Of a stretch of DNA of 64,000 bases, positions 25,007 to 35,050 are shown in pieces (the stretch's first letter is position 1; each line of letters starts with the position of its first letter). Position numbers and translations under genes: made by a program. The stretch is taken from positions 52,204-116,203 of the forward strand of contig UQSG01000003.1 in NCBI GenBank assembly GCA_900543695.1. The letters run 5' to 3'. The notes beneath the pieces were generated by a model, which saw nothing but the letters and a program-made list of their open reading frames with translations, was not told the origin of the DNA and searched no databases. This stretch comes from an uncultured Clostridium sp. (GTDB lineage Bacteria > Bacillota > Clostridia > UBA1212 > UBA1255).

Positions 25007-26392
25007 TCAAATTGTGGAAAACAGTGTTTCGTTAAGCTCGTTGATTTCTTCCTCTTTTCTTCCCGTAATTTTATATTTGTCTCCCGCATTGTTCACCTGG
25101 GTTTCCAGATCTTCCACTGCCTTGTCCTCCAGCCATTCGCTTTTGATGGTATCTTTTATGCTGTCTGCGGCGCCTTCTTCGGATTCCACAGAATTATCAT
25201 AATCGGTTATGGACTCGGCCCGTACAACATAAATAGCCGTTTCGGTTTCGATAATTTCCAGATCCGTCATGACGGATTCTTCCTCTTCCTCCGACTCCTC
25301 TTCCGACTCTTCCTCTGCAGCCTCTTCCGCCTGATCTTCCGTCTGATCCTTCTTCACAATTTTCGTTCTGTCTTCATTCCATACCATCGAAAGCGCGTAA
25401 TCCGTTATTTCGTCGACAGAGCTTTTATTCAGGTTGTTAATCTCGGAGAGCCCTCCCGTACTGCTGGAATTGGAATCATCCGATTCATTTGTAACATAAT
25501 CTTCAAAAGAAAGATCGGCAGAATCTACGATCCGGTTTCCATCTTCATCCAGCTCGTAATTTCCGTCCTCATCCTTTTTATAAGTAGACATCGTTTTTCC
25601 CGAATTATATGTGTCGGCAATTTCTTTGGCGTATTCCAGCGCCTCGGCGTATGCTTCATTATATTCGTCCAATTTGGTCTGATAATCATCCGCCTCTTCA
25701 TCCGTGGGCTTGGTCGCGTCGATGTCAATTTTGAACTGCCGTACGCCGATCGTTCTGTAATCGTCCGGGTTTTCATCATAAATAGCGCGGAGTTCTTCTT
25801 CCGTGGGATTATAATTCTGTTTGATGGCTTCTTTATATTTCTCGATCGTGCTCTGGATGATTGCAAAATCTTTATACTGCGAAAGCGTCATGCCTCCCAA
25901 AATATAGGACTGTACCATCTCCTCTGTATAACCGTAAGTCAGATACTGGTTGTACATCGACGTGATATTATTTTTCAGCGTTGCCTTCTCATCCGAAGTA
26001 AGCCTGTATCCCGCATTTCTTGCAAGCCTGTACTGCGCTTTGAATTGGCGCGTATCTTCAAGAGCGGCTTCTGCGCAGCTGTTTTTCCGTTCGTCCGTCC
26101 AAAATTCTTTTGTCAATGCGTCCTGCTCTTCCGTGCTCAGATCGTCAAAGCCCTCCGGCTCCTCAAAATTCTCCGAATATTCCGTATACATTGCACTCTG
26201 CAAAAAGTAAATATATTCATAATCATATATTTTAAGCCCGTCGACCTTTGCAACATAACCGGTGGTAAGCGTTATAATCAGTACGATTGCGACCACCACT
26301 GCGATAAATGCCGCCAAGCCGATGGAAATCCATGTGATGACCTTATTATCATAGCTTTTCTTACTTTTTTTGACTTTCAAATTACTAGCCAT
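25007..26392 (-). CDS. PrsA/SurA-like peptidyl-prolyl isomerase, membrane anchored
   Basis: 461 residues. An N-terminal anchor (WISIGLAAFIAVVVAIVLI, about 22-40) precedes an extracytoplasmic helical SurA-like N-domain (about 55-200: KIYDYEYIYFLQSAMY, FWTDERKNSCAEAALEDTRQ) and a C-terminal region like an enlarged parvulin domain (RTIGVRQFKIDID, VMTDLEIIETETAIYVVRAE). The parvulin part is interrupted by a Glu-rich stretch (EEESEEESEEEEES). A chaperone/foldase for exported proteins is the best call. It follows mfd, a pairing common in Clostridia. Activity of the interrupted isomerase domain is uncertain. Confidence 0.72.
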   Translation of the reverse strand: MASNLKVKKSKKSYDNKVITWISIGLAAFIAVVVAIVLIITLTTGYVAKVDGLKIYDYEYIYFLQSAMYTEYSENFEEPEGFDDLSTEEQDALTKEFWTDERKNSCAEAALEDTRQFKAQYRLARNAGYRLTSDEKATLKNNITSMYNQYLTYGYTEEMVQSYILGGMTLSQYKDFAIIQSTIEKYKEAIKQNYNPTEEELRAIYDENPDDYRTIGVRQFKIDIDATKPTDEEADDYQTKLDEYNEAYAEALEYAKEIADTYNSGKTMSTYKKDEDGNYELDEDGNRIVDSADLSFEDYVTNESDDSNSSSTGGLSEINNLNKSSVDEITDYALSMVWNEDRTKIVKKDQTEDQAEEAAEEESEEESEEEEESVMTDLEIIETETAIYVVRAESITDYDNSVESEEGAADSIKDTIKSEWLEDKAVEDLETQVNNAGDKYKITGRKEEEINELNETLFSTI

Positions 26393-26470
26393 TCCAAACT
26401 ACAGCTCCTTAATAAAGTAGGATTCAATTCAATACAACAAAAACTATTTTGGTCATTATATAACCCTTTT

Positions 26471-29400
26471 TTATTTTTTGCAATGGTAAAATTGTAAAAT
26501 ATGGCTCACAAGTCCCAAAATATCGTTTAATTGGCCGGTTTCTTCGGATCTGTACTGAAGATACGGTTCTTTTCCAGAAATAAATTTCAACCGCGCTCCA
26601 TATTTTTCCGTAAATCCGCTCCCCTCCGCGAAGCTGTACAGCGCGGCATAAAAGGCCTGGCTCCCGGGGGCGAGCATGAATTGTATAAAATTCTGCTTTT
26701 GTATGACGGCATTGATTCCGCAGCAGGAGCAGACATATCTGATTCTGGAAATTTTAATTAGATTTTCCACGCTTTCCGGAACCGTACCATACCGGTCGAT
26801 CAGCTCGTCCGTCATTTCAAGCGCGTCATTTTCCGTTTCAATGCGGGAAATTTTTTGATAAATATCAAGACGCGCTTCCTCGTCTTCTATATAATCAGAT
26901 GCGATATATGCATTTACTTTAAAATCAACGCTGACAGGAAGCTTTTCCTCCGGTATTTTTCCAGATTCTTCTTCCAATACCTCCCCGAGCAGACGGCAGT
27001 ACGTATCGTACCCCACGATCGCCAGCTGTCCGTGCTGCCGTTCTCCGAGAACGCTTCCGGCCCCGCGGATTTCCAGATCTCTGAGCGCAATTTTAAAACC
27101 TGATCCAAATTCCGTAAAATCCCGGATTGTACGAAGTCTCTTTTCCGCTGTTTCGTTGAGTGTTTTATCCTTCTTATATGTGATGTATGCATATGCCGTT
27201 TTACCGGAGCGTCCTACTCTTCCGCGGATCTGATACAGCTGCGAAAGCCCCATATGATCGCTTTCTTCGATAATGATTGTATTAACATTCGGCATATCCA
27301 GTCCGGACTCGATGATGGTCGTGCAGAGCAGGATATCATATTCTTTCTTGTAAAACGCTTCCATGATCGATTCAAGCTCGCGCTCCCCCATCTGTCCGTG
27401 TCCTACCGCAATACGCGCTTCGGGGACCAGCTCCTGAAGCTGTCTTCTTTTTTCTTCGATTGTGCGCACTTTATTATACAGATAGAAAACCTGGCCTTTT
27501 CTTCCCATTTCGCGGTAAATGGCATTTTTCACCATAGAAGCTTCCCATTCCGCAACGTAGGTTTGTACCGGATGTCTGTTTTGCGGCGGATCCTCCAGCA
27601 AACTGATATCCCGGATTCCGGACAGCGACATATGGAGCGTTCTGGGAATCGGCGTGGCAGACAAGGTAAGAATATCAACCTCCGGTCTGTCCTGCTTTAG
27701 TTTTTCTTTATGCATCACACCGAAGCGCTGCTCTTCATCGATAATTACAAGGCCTAAATCTTTAAAATGTACGCTGTTTTTAATAATGCTGTGGGTTCCC
27801 ACAAGGAGATCGATTTTACCCGTTTCTGTATCTCTCAAAATTTTTTTTCGTTCAGCCGGCGTGCGAAATCTGCACAAATAATCCACTTTAACCGGGAACT
27901 TTTCAAATCTCGTTACAAAATTATTATAATGCTGCTGCGCCAGAACCGTTGTTGGAACAAGAAAGGCAACCTGTTTGCCTTCACAGATGACCTTAAACGC
28001 CGCCCTGAGCGCCACTTCCGTTTTACCGTAGCCGACATCTCCGCACAGCAGGCGCTCCATCGGATGTTCCTTTTCCAGATCGGCTTTGATTTCTTCGGTA
28101 CAGCGAAGCTGATCCTCCGTTTCTTCATAGGGAAACGCCTCTTCAAATTCTTTTTGCCAGACCGTATCCGGAGAATATGCAAAGCCTTTTATTTGGGAAC
28201 GGCGCGCATATAATTCTACCAATTCCTTTGCATATGCGCGCAGAGATTCTTTTACCTTCGACGTTGTCCGGTTCCATTCTGCAGAGCCTAATTTGTTCAG
28301 CTTTGGCGCAATTCCCTCCGGTCCGATATATTTCTGGATACTGTCCAGCTGCGGCGTAGGAACGTATAAAACGCCGTCGTCCCTGTAATTAATTTTAATA
28401 TAATCTCTTCTGATTCCATCGATCTCAACCGTTTCGATTTTTTCAAATCTGCCCACGCCATGGACATCGTGAACGACAAGGTCTCCCGGTTCGATTTCTG
28501 TAAAATTGGAGATCGGTTTCCCTCTCAATTTTTTCTTTGCCGCAGCGCGCTCTTTCTGAAACAGCGAGGAGTCTGTAAGAATTGCAAGGTTTATGTCGTC
28601 GCAGATAAAGCCTTCGGACAATCCGTAGCGAGACACAAGGAGCTCGATCGCGGCGTGCAGCCTGCCTTCCTTTTGCAGCGCCTGAAGCCTGGCCTTCTTC
28701 CCCTCGCTTTCCGTTACAAGGATTGTTTTGTAGCCTTTTGCGGCGAGTTCTTCCGTAGAATTCAGCATCAGCTGGAGATTTCCCGCAAACGGCTCTGTGC
28801 TTCGGCACGAAACAGGAATCCATTCGCATTGATCCCGCTGCGTTAAAAATTCATCAAGATACGTTATATTATATGACTTTTTTTCGCAAAGCCATTCCGC
28901 CTGATCCGGCGTCATCATAATCTCATAGGATTTTCCAAGAATTCCAACGTTTTCCTGAATCGTTTGACAAATCCGAATATAATCTTCTCTGGTGGATTGA
29001 ATCGTTTCCCGAAACGCAGAACAATTCTCAAAAAAGACGGGCACGCATCCCGTATAATCAAATATGTCATATTTATTTTCTAAAATATAAGGCAAATACC
29101 TGTCATACCCCTGAAAAATGTTTCTAGGCAGCATTTTATCGAGATCCTCCGTCACACGCTTATAAAGAGAGGAGTTTTCGCGCAAGCCCAATGTATTCAA
29201 ATCACATAAAATTTCTTTTCTTACAGAATCTGCCTGGTCCCAGTTCCAGAGATACGTTTCGTTATCCGGTAAAATCAAAATTTCCTCTGTATTTTCTATC
29301 GTTCTTTGCGAAAGAACGTCAAAAATCCTTACAGAATCAATTTCGTTGTCAAAAAACTCTATTCTGACAGGATTTTCGGAAGTATACGGAAAAATGTCAA

Positions 29401-29944
29401 CAATATCTCCGCGAACGGAGAACTGACCTTTTCCATCAATTTGAGGAACTCTATTATAGCGAATTTCTGACAGACGGCGAGTCAGATCCTGTATTTCGAT
29501 CACATCACCCTGTTTCAGAGTTATCGCGGCGTCGCGAATATAGGACGGATTTGGCAGCCACTGCGCCGCTGCGGCAGGAGTCATCACAAGCAGCTTCCAA
29601 TCGCCGCGTAAAATTCTGTAAAGAATTTCTACGCGGGCCGCGCTCTGTTCCGTGCTTTTCGTCTCCACGTCGTAAAGCATATATTCATATGGTTCCAACA
29701 GAAGGATCTCTTCGCCTTCTCCATCTGAAAAAAATCTCAGATCCTCGGCAATTTTCCCCGCATTCAGTGAATTTGCAGCAAAATAGATTCCCTTTTTTTC
29801 GGAATCTTCCATGAGGGCGTATATTAGATTTGCAGCGCAAGAACGAATCGCCCCGGAAAGAGCAGAGCGCGAATTTTGCATTATGATCTGATTCTTTATC
29901 AAATCATAATTTTTGCTTTTTTTTATATACTCATAAATTTTCAT
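26471..29944 (-). CDS. mfd: Transcription-repair coupling factor Mfd
   Basis: 1157 residues, the usual length. The N-terminal third is the UvrB-like module that recruits UvrA. The CarD-like RNA polymerase-interacting domain starts near EIEPGDLVVHDVHGVGRFEK (about 485). The translocase has Walker A LLCGDVGYGKTEVALRA, the DEEQ box VIIDEEQRFGV, and motif SATPIPRTLHMS; QIRGRVGRS is motif VI. The C-terminal regulatory domain follows. Mfd removes RNA polymerase stalled at lesions and recruits excision repair. Its start overlaps the pth stop by 4 bases. Confidence 0.97.
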   Translation of the reverse strand: MKIYEYIKKSKNYDLIKNQIIMQNSRSALSGAIRSCAANLIYALMEDSEKKGIYFAANSLNAGKIAEDLRFFSDGEGEEILLLEPYEYMLYDVETKSTEQSAARVEILYRILRGDWKLLVMTPAAAAQWLPNPSYIRDAAITLKQGDVIEIQDLTRRLSEIRYNRVPQIDGKGQFSVRGDIVDIFPYTSENPVRIEFFDNEIDSVRIFDVLSQRTIENTEEILILPDNETYLWNWDQADSVRKEILCDLNTLGLRENSSLYKRVTEDLDKMLPRNIFQGYDRYLPYILENKYDIFDYTGCVPVFFENCSAFRETIQSTREDYIRICQTIQENVGILGKSYEIMMTPDQAEWLCEKKSYNITYLDEFLTQRDQCEWIPVSCRSTEPFAGNLQLMLNSTEELAAKGYKTILVTESEGKKARLQALQKEGRLHAAIELLVSRYGLSEGFICDDINLAILTDSSLFQKERAAAKKKLRGKPISNFTEIEPGDLVVHDVHGVGRFEKIETVEIDGIRRDYIKINYRDDGVLYVPTPQLDSIQKYIGPEGIAPKLNKLGSAEWNRTTSKVKESLRAYAKELVELYARRSQIKGFAYSPDTVWQKEFEEAFPYEETEDQLRCTEEIKADLEKEHPMERLLCGDVGYGKTEVALRAAFKVICEGKQVAFLVPTTVLAQQHYNNFVTRFEKFPVKVDYLCRFRTPAERKKILRDTETGKIDLLVGTHSIIKNSVHFKDLGLVIIDEEQRFGVMHKEKLKQDRPEVDILTLSATPIPRTLHMSLSGIRDISLLEDPPQNRHPVQTYVAEWEASMVKNAIYREMGRKGQVFYLYNKVRTIEEKRRQLQELVPEARIAVGHGQMGERELESIMEAFYKKEYDILLCTTIIESGLDMPNVNTIIIEESDHMGLSQLYQIRGRVGRSGKTAYAYITYKKDKTLNETAEKRLRTIRDFTEFGSGFKIALRDLEIRGAGSVLGERQHGQLAIVGYDTYCRLLGEVLEEESGKIPEEKLPVSVDFKVNAYIASDYIEDEEARLDIYQKISRIETENDALEMTDELIDRYGTVPESVENLIKISRIRYVCSCCGINAVIQKQNFIQFMLAPGSQAFYAALYSFAEGSGFTEKYGARLKFISGKEPYLQYRSEETGQLNDILGLVSHILQFYHCKK

Positions 29945-30573
29945 ACAGAATCCTGAGAAATAGAAGCTTGATTAAACTGATTCATCGCAGCATTAACTCC
30001 GCTTTTTATAATAACCAGCGCAGCATCTGCCGCTCTGTCAAACGCATTGTCCATTTGTTCCTTTTGATCGCGGGGAAAATTTCCAAGTACAAATTTGATA
30101 ATATCCGTTTCTTTTTTCTTAGGCCCAATTCCAATGCGAATTCTTATAAATTCATCTGTATCCGTATACTGCAATACGGATTTCATTCCGTTATGTGTGC
30201 CCGCGCTGCCTTTGCTCCGAATGCGGATCTGACCGGCCGGAAGATCAAAATCGTCATAAATAACAATAAGACGAGACTCATCCGTCTTGAACCAATGCAT
30301 GGCCGCATTTATACTTTCACCGCTGTTATTCATGTAAGTTTCCGGCTTCAGCAATATAATTTTTGTGTCATTATACAGGCAGGAAAGATATTTTCCTTTG
30401 AATTTCTGCAGTTCTTTCTCATTTGGAGCGATTTTTTCCTTTAATTTATCGATTGCTCGAAATCCGCAGTTATGACGTGAATCAGAATATTCCGGTCCCG
30501 GATTTCCCAATCCCGCAATAATCCACGTTTCACGATTCTTATCCCTGTTTTTTTTTTGAAAAAATCCAAGCAT
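29941..30573 (-). CDS. pth: Peptidyl-tRNA hydrolase
   Basis: 210 residues, including a slightly long basic N-terminus (FFQKKNRDKNRE) before the core. Conserved motifs are IAGLGNPGPEYSDSRHNCGF (catalytic His in SRHN), LLKPETYMNNSGESI, IYDDFDLPAGQIR and GSAGTHNGMKS. It recycles peptidyl-tRNAs released from stalled ribosomes. The gene lies 2 bases after the DUF4446 gene and overlaps mfd by 4 bases, so the block is one operon. Nothing unusual was seen in the active site. Confidence 0.96.
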   Translation of the reverse strand: MLGFFQKKNRDKNRETWIIAGLGNPGPEYSDSRHNCGFRAIDKLKEKIAPNEKELQKFKGKYLSCLYNDTKIILLKPETYMNNSGESINAAMHWFKTDESRLIVIYDDFDLPAGQIRIRSKGSAGTHNGMKSVLQYTDTDEFIRIRIGIGPKKKETDIIKFVLGNFPRDQKEQMDNAFDRAADAALVIIKSGVNAAMNQFNQASISQDSV

Positions 30574-30575
30574 TT

Positions 30576-31073
30576 TTATCCTCTTTTTCTCATCACATCG
30601 CCTGCATTTGTACGGTCCAGTGAAATCCGTTCTTCCTGAGACAGCTCAAAATCGGAAACGCCTTCTTTAATCTGCTTATAATACATATTACAGCCCTGTC
30701 GGTATTGCAGCCCCGTGATGACAAGACCGTCTCCTTTTTCATTAGAAAGTCCAACCGAATAACTTAATTTTGCCTCGTTATCTGCGGTCGTATGATAACG
30801 TACAATTTTAACTTTATCAAAGCATCTGCTCTGTTTTTCCCTAAGCTCCATAATATCATGCCGAATTGCTTTCAATTCTCTTTTTAATTCTTTTTCCTCT
30901 TCCAAAACATCATATAAGAGATCTTCTGCTTTTTTTCCCGAAAGCTTTTCATCAAGCCGAAGCTGCTTTTTTTGAATTCGATTCAGTTTTCCGTACAGAA
31001 GATAGATCATGATAAACGCTATAATGAGCAGAACGCCGAGCGCTATGAATCCATACAAATAATATTGTTCCAT
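30576..31073 (-). CDS. DUF4446 family membrane protein
   Basis: 165 residues. One N-terminal transmembrane helix (YGFIALGVLLIIAFIMIYLLYG), a coiled coil (about 28-80: LNRIQKKQLRLDEKL, ELKRELKAIRHDIMEL), then a conserved C-terminal domain (VKIVRYHTTADNEAKLSYSVGL, ENEKGDGLVITGLQYR-type pattern). DUF4446 genes are found beside parA-parB in Clostridia, as here, where it follows parB by 16 bases. A role in chromosome segregation or membrane anchoring near the origin has been suggested only by context. Function unproven. Confidence 0.88.
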   Translation of the reverse strand: MEQYYLYGFIALGVLLIIAFIMIYLLYGKLNRIQKKQLRLDEKLSGKKAEDLLYDVLEEEKELKRELKAIRHDIMELREKQSRCFDKVKIVRYHTTADNEAKLSYSVGLSNEKGDGLVITGLQYRQGCNMYYKQIKEGVSDFELSQEERISLDRTNAGDVMRKRG

Positions 31074-31089
31074 ATAACCCCAACACCTT

Positions 31090-31959
31090 TTATTTCTTAG
31101 TAAGAAATTCGATCAAACGCTCTCGTTCGTCTTTGGAATAATACTCGATCGTTATTTTTCCCCTTCCGTTATGATCATTTAAAATCACCTTCGTACCAAG
31201 AGAGGTTCTGAGGCGGTCCTGTACAAATCGAACCTCCTGCTGTTTGATCTGTTCCGAAATATCTTTTTCTTCTGACTGAATTTTTTGTTTTGATTTTTCC
31301 GTTAATTTTTTGACATATTGCTCGGCTTGTCTGGCGTTGAGTCCCGATTTTAAAATATACTCGGCGGCAGAGTCCTGTTCCTGCATGCTCTCCAACGCCA
31401 AAATCGGGCGGGCCTGTCCCGTTGTCAGTTCTCCGCTAATCAGAAGATTTTTAACTTTTTCAGAAAAGTGCAGAAGCCGGAGCATATTCGCAATCGCGGA
31501 TCTGCTCTTTCCGACCATTGCTGCGACCTGTTCCTGCGTCATTGAATAATCCTGTAACAGTTTCGCATATGCCTCAGCCTCTTCTATGGGATTTAAATCC
31601 TCTCTTTGAATATTTTCAACGAGCGCCAGCTCCAAAACTTCTTTTGTAGTAGCATTTCTTTCGATAACAGGAATCGTTTTAAATCCCGCGGCCTTTGCGG
31701 CTCTCCATCTTCTTTCCCCTGCAATGATATAATAACGATTTTCTTCTCTGGTTACAATCAATGGCTGTATAATTCCGTGCTCTTTAATGGATTCCGCAAG
31801 CGCGTCGATTTTTTCTTTATCAAAATTTTTTCTGGGCTGTCCCGGGCCCGGCTCAACCTGATTGATTTCTACCTCAATAACGCTATTTTGATTTTCCTCG
31901 ATCCGATTTTCTATCAACGCGCCGAGCCCCTTGCCCAACGCGGGTTTTTTTACGGCCAT
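31090..31959 (-). CDS. parB: Chromosome-partition CTPase ParB (Spo0J)
   Basis: 289 residues. N-terminal ParB nuclease-like/CTPase domain with GERRWRAAKAAG and ENIQREDLNPIEEAEAY, then the helix-turn-helix that reads parS (MTQEQVAAMVGKSRSAIANMLRLL), then a C-terminal dimerisation domain after an acidic/charged linker. It loads at parS, spreads along DNA and recruits ParA and condensin. The gene starts one base after parA. It is distinct from the second ParB-family gene, noc, on the other side of the origin. Confidence 0.96.
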   Translation of the reverse strand: MAVKKPALGKGLGALIENRIEENQNSVIEVEINQVEPGPGQPRKNFDKEKIDALAESIKEHGIIQPLIVTREENRYYIIAGERRWRAAKAAGFKTIPVIERNATTKEVLELALVENIQREDLNPIEEAEAYAKLLQDYSMTQEQVAAMVGKSRSAIANMLRLLHFSEKVKNLLISGELTTGQARPILALESMQEQDSAAEYILKSGLNARQAEQYVKKLTEKSKQKIQSEEKDISEQIKQQEVRFVQDRLRTSLGTKVILNDHNGRGKITIEYYSKDERERLIEFLTKK

Positions 31960-31960
31960 A

Positions 31961-32737
31961 TTATTTTACCCCCGATCCTGTCATATTAATCAATTCATCC
32001 GCCAGCTTTAAATAAGCCTCTGAACCCTTCGATTCTTTATCATATAATATAATAGGAAGACCGTAGCTCGGCGCTTCACTTAATCTTACATTTCTCGGAA
32101 TCAGCGTTTGGTAAACTTTATTGGTAAAATGCTTTCTGACTTCGTCTGCAACCTCAATGGATAAATTTGTTCTTGCATCAAACATTGTAAGAACAACACC
32201 TTCCACCTGTAAGGAGCGATTCAGATGCTTCTGAACGAGTCGAACGGTATCCATTAGCTGAGATAATCCTTCCAATGCAAAATATTCGCACTGAATTGGA
32301 ACCAATACAGTATCTGCAGCAGTAAGCGCATTCAATGTCAATAATCCTAAAGAAGGCGGACAATCTATGAATATGTAATCATATTCTGATTGAATATCTG
32401 ATAATGCATATTTTAATCTATTTTCTCTTGAAATAAAGCTTACCAGTTCAATTTCTGCACCTGCAAGACTAATGCTGGAAGGACATATATTTAACCTGTC
32501 CTGTATGCTTTTTATCGTCGCTTCCTGAATAGGGACTTCATTAATAATAACATCATAAATAGAAGTATTGATATTTTTTTTATCGATTCCCATTCCCGTC
32601 GTAGCATTTCCCTGCGGATCCAAATCAATTAATAATACTTTTTTTTCTTTATATGCAATACAGGAACTGAGGTTAATTGAAGTTGTTGTTTTTCCTACTC
32701 CACCTTTTTGATTTGCAACCGCAATTACTTTGGCCAT
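31961..32737 (-). CDS. parA: Chromosome-partition ATPase ParA (Soj)
   Basis: 258 residues from the ATG at 32735-32737 (MAKVIAVANQKGGVGKTTT). The deviant Walker A KGGVGKTTT, the switch region DLDPQGNATTGMG and the Walker B-type YIFIDCPPSLGLLTLNAL are all present. It forms ATP-dependent dimers on DNA that move ParB-parS, and Soj homologues also control DnaA. The parS site lies 25 bases upstream of its start, between it and gyrB. Confidence 0.97.
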   Translation of the reverse strand: MAKVIAVANQKGGVGKTTTSINLSSCIAYKEKKVLLIDLDPQGNATTGMGIDKKNINTSIYDVIINEVPIQEATIKSIQDRLNICPSSISLAGAEIELVSFISRENRLKYALSDIQSEYDYIFIDCPPSLGLLTLNALTAADTVLVPIQCEYFALEGLSQLMDTVRLVQKHLNRSLQVEGVVLTMFDARTNLSIEVADEVRKHFTNKVYQTLIPRNVRLSEAPSYGLPIILYDKESKGSEAYLKLADELINMTGSGVK

Positions 32738-32761
32738 AAAACAGGACACACCCTTTCAAAA

Positions 32762-32777
32762 TGTTTCACGTGAAACA
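32762..32777. promoter_or_regulatory. parS: parS centromere site
   Basis: The 16-base palindrome TGTTTCACGTGAAACA matches the ParB consensus of B. subtilis and most bacteria at every position. It lies between gyrB and parA, about 4.6 kb from oriC. Confidence 0.97.
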
Positions 32778-32784
32778 TTTTTGA

Positions 32785-34704
32785 TTATATATCCAGATTC
32801 TGCACAAATTTTGCATTTTCCTGAATAAACTCTTTTCTTGGTTCTACTTTCTCTCCCATTAAATCAGAAAAGATTTCGTTTGCAATCAGAGCATCTTCCA
32901 AATGAACTTTTAGCATAATTCGCGTTGCCGGATTCATTGTCGTATCCCACAATTGTTCCGGTTTCATTTCACCAAGACCTTTAAAGCGCTGAATCGTCAA
33001 ATTTTTATCCTGTCTTGACCAACCTTTTTCCTGGACCTTTTGATCTAATTCATTATCGTCAAAGGCATAGAAAAATTCCTTGCCCTTTTCCACTTTATAA
33101 AGCGGGGGTTGGGCAATATATAAATATCCGTGTTCTATTAACGGTCTCATATAGCGATAAAAAAATGTCAGCAGCAGCATACGAATATGGGATCCATCTA
33201 CATCGGCATCCGCCATAATAATAATTTTATGATATCTCAGTTTTTCAACATCAAAGTCAGGCCCGACGTTCGCTCCTAACGCTGTGATAACGGGCAAAAG
33301 CTTTTCATTTCCGTATACTTTATCGATTCTTGACTTTTCTACGTTCAACATTTTTCCCCATAACGGCAAAATTGCCTGCGTTTCTCTTTGTCTGCCCATT
33401 TTTGCGGAACCGCCGGCGGAATCGCCCTCTACAATATAAATTTCACAAAGCGCAGGATCGCGTTCCGAGCAATCTGAAAGCTTTCCGGGGAGTGAGGTTC
33501 CTTCCAGCGCAGATTTTCTTCTGGTCATTTCTCTGGCCTTTTTTGCCGCTTCTCTAGCTCTTGCAGCTGTCAGGCATTTTTCAAATATTAATTTGGAAGT
33601 TGATGGATTTTCCTCAAGAAAAGCCTCCAGCTTATCGTTTACGATTCCTTCTACCAATGTACGGATTTCACTGTTTCCAAGCTTTTCTTTCGTTTGTCCC
33701 TCGAATTGGGGATTTTCAAGCTTTACGGAAATAATTGCAGTCAATCCTTCTCTGACGTCTTCTCCCGCAAGATTTTTATCGTTGTCTTTAATAAAATTGT
33801 ATTTTCTCGCATAATCATTAAAAACCTTTGTCAATGCAGAACGAAATCCTGTTAAATGCGTACCGCCTTCATGATTGATAATATTGTTTGCATAACAATA
33901 AATATTTTCTACATAAGAATCGTTATACTGCATCGCGATTTCTACGCTTGAGCCGTCCTTTTCCCCATAAATATAAATCGGAGGCTGATGCAGCACCGTT
34001 TCTTTTCGGTTGAGATATTCTACATAAGAAATAATGCCGCCCTCATAATGAAGCGTAACTTCTTCCGGATGCTCCGCCCGGTTGTCAATCAAAATAATTT
34101 TAATCCCTTTATTCAGAAACGCCATTTCCCGAAATCTGGACAACAAAATATTATAATCAAATTCAAGAACCTCAAAAATTTCTCCGTCCGGTTTAAATGT
34201 CGTTTTTGTTCCCGTATGAGAAGCTTCTCCGATGACTTTTAATTCTGTCACCGTATTTCCCTTTTCATAACGCTGATAATATATCTTTCCATCTCGGCTT
34301 ACTTCTACCTCTAAATATTCCGATAATGCATTTACGACGGAAGCGCCGACGCCATGCAAACCTCCCGAAACATGATATCCTCCGCCTCCAAATTTTCCTC
34401 CCGCATGTAAAACGGTGTGTACGACCTCAACGGTAGGGATTCCCATTTGTTTATGAATTCCGACTGGTATGCCGGCGCCGTTGTCTTCTACTGTGATGGA
34501 ATTATCGCTGTTTATAATGACCTTAACCGTATCGCATCTTCCGGCCAAGGCTTCGTCAATGCTGTTATCTACAATTTCATAGACAAGATGATGAAGCCCT
34601 CTTGCAGAAGTGCTTCCGATATACATTCCGGGACGTTTTCTTACAGCTTCGAGTCCTTCCAATACCTGTATGTCATTTTCATTATAATGATTCGCATTTT
34701 CCAC
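32785..34704 (-). CDS. gyrB: DNA gyrase subunit B
   Basis: About 639 residues. I chose the GTG at 34702-34704 because GGAG lies 8 bases upstream. GHKL ATPase motifs are EIVDNSIDEALAG, VEDNGAGIPV and HVSGGLHGVGASV; the toprim domain has YIVEGDSAGGSAK and IIMADADVDGSHIR. It pairs with GyrA to introduce negative supercoils using ATP. Unlike in B. subtilis, gyrA is not next to it but on the other side of oriC. It is 288 bases downstream of remB on the same strand, within the dnaA operon block. Confidence 0.98.
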   Translation of the reverse strand: MENANHYNENDIQVLEGLEAVRKRPGMYIGSTSARGLHHLVYEIVDNSIDEALAGRCDTVKVIINSDNSITVEDNGAGIPVGIHKQMGIPTVEVVHTVLHAGGKFGGGGYHVSGGLHGVGASVVNALSEYLEVEVSRDGKIYYQRYEKGNTVTELKVIGEASHTGTKTTFKPDGEIFEVLEFDYNILLSRFREMAFLNKGIKIILIDNRAEHPEEVTLHYEGGIISYVEYLNRKETVLHQPPIYIYGEKDGSSVEIAMQYNDSYVENIYCYANNIINHEGGTHLTGFRSALTKVFNDYARKYNFIKDNDKNLAGEDVREGLTAIISVKLENPQFEGQTKEKLGNSEIRTLVEGIVNDKLEAFLEENPSTSKLIFEKCLTAARAREAAKKAREMTRRKSALEGTSLPGKLSDCSERDPALCEIYIVEGDSAGGSAKMGRQRETQAILPLWGKMLNVEKSRIDKVYGNEKLLPVITALGANVGPDFDVEKLRYHKIIIMADADVDGSHIRMLLLTFFYRYMRPLIEHGYLYIAQPPLYKVEKGKEFFYAFDDNELDQKVQEKGWSRQDKNLTIQRFKGLGEMKPEQLWDTTMNPATRIMLKVHLEDALIANEIFSDLMGEKVEPRKEFIQENAKFVQNLDI

Positions 34705-34717
34705 AAGAATTACTCCT

Positions 34718-34993
34718 TTATTTATTAAAATCAAAACTCTTTTCCGTTCTCTGCTTCAGTGTCGATACGGAAATAGGTGAAATATAAATTTTCTGTTTAT
34801 GATGATCATTTCGATCTGAAACGACGATAAATGATTTCGGCATTTCTTTAGAAATTGTTATACTGACTCCTGCATGCTCGGAATTACTTAAAAAAGAACG
34901 CGTTTCTCCCGTTGTAGTCGTTTTATCGATATCAAAAATTCCTATTATGTCTTTCTCCGGTATTGATACATTTTCACCGATATGCAAATACAT
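34718..34993 (-). CDS. remB: RemB/YaaB-type regulator (DUF370-related)
   Basis: About 91 residues from the ATG at 34991-34993 (MYLHIGENVSIPEKDIIGIFDI); AAGGTG lies 6 bases upstream. The pattern MYLHIGENVSIP and IIGIFDIDKTTTT, with a C-terminal basic stretch, matches the extracellular matrix regulator family RemA/RemB, which B. subtilis also encodes between recF and gyrB. RemA-type proteins form DNA-binding oligomers. The site is thus the expected place, and the call rests on both motif and position. Confidence 0.85.
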   Translation of the reverse strand: MYLHIGENVSIPEKDIIGIFDIDKTTTTGETRSFLSNSEHAGVSITISKEMPKSFIVVSDRNDHHKQKIYISPISVSTLKQRTEKSFDFNK

Positions 34994-35050
34994 ATGATAC
35001 ACCTTGAAATCAATTATAATCCCATATATTGTATCACAAAATCATCTTGT

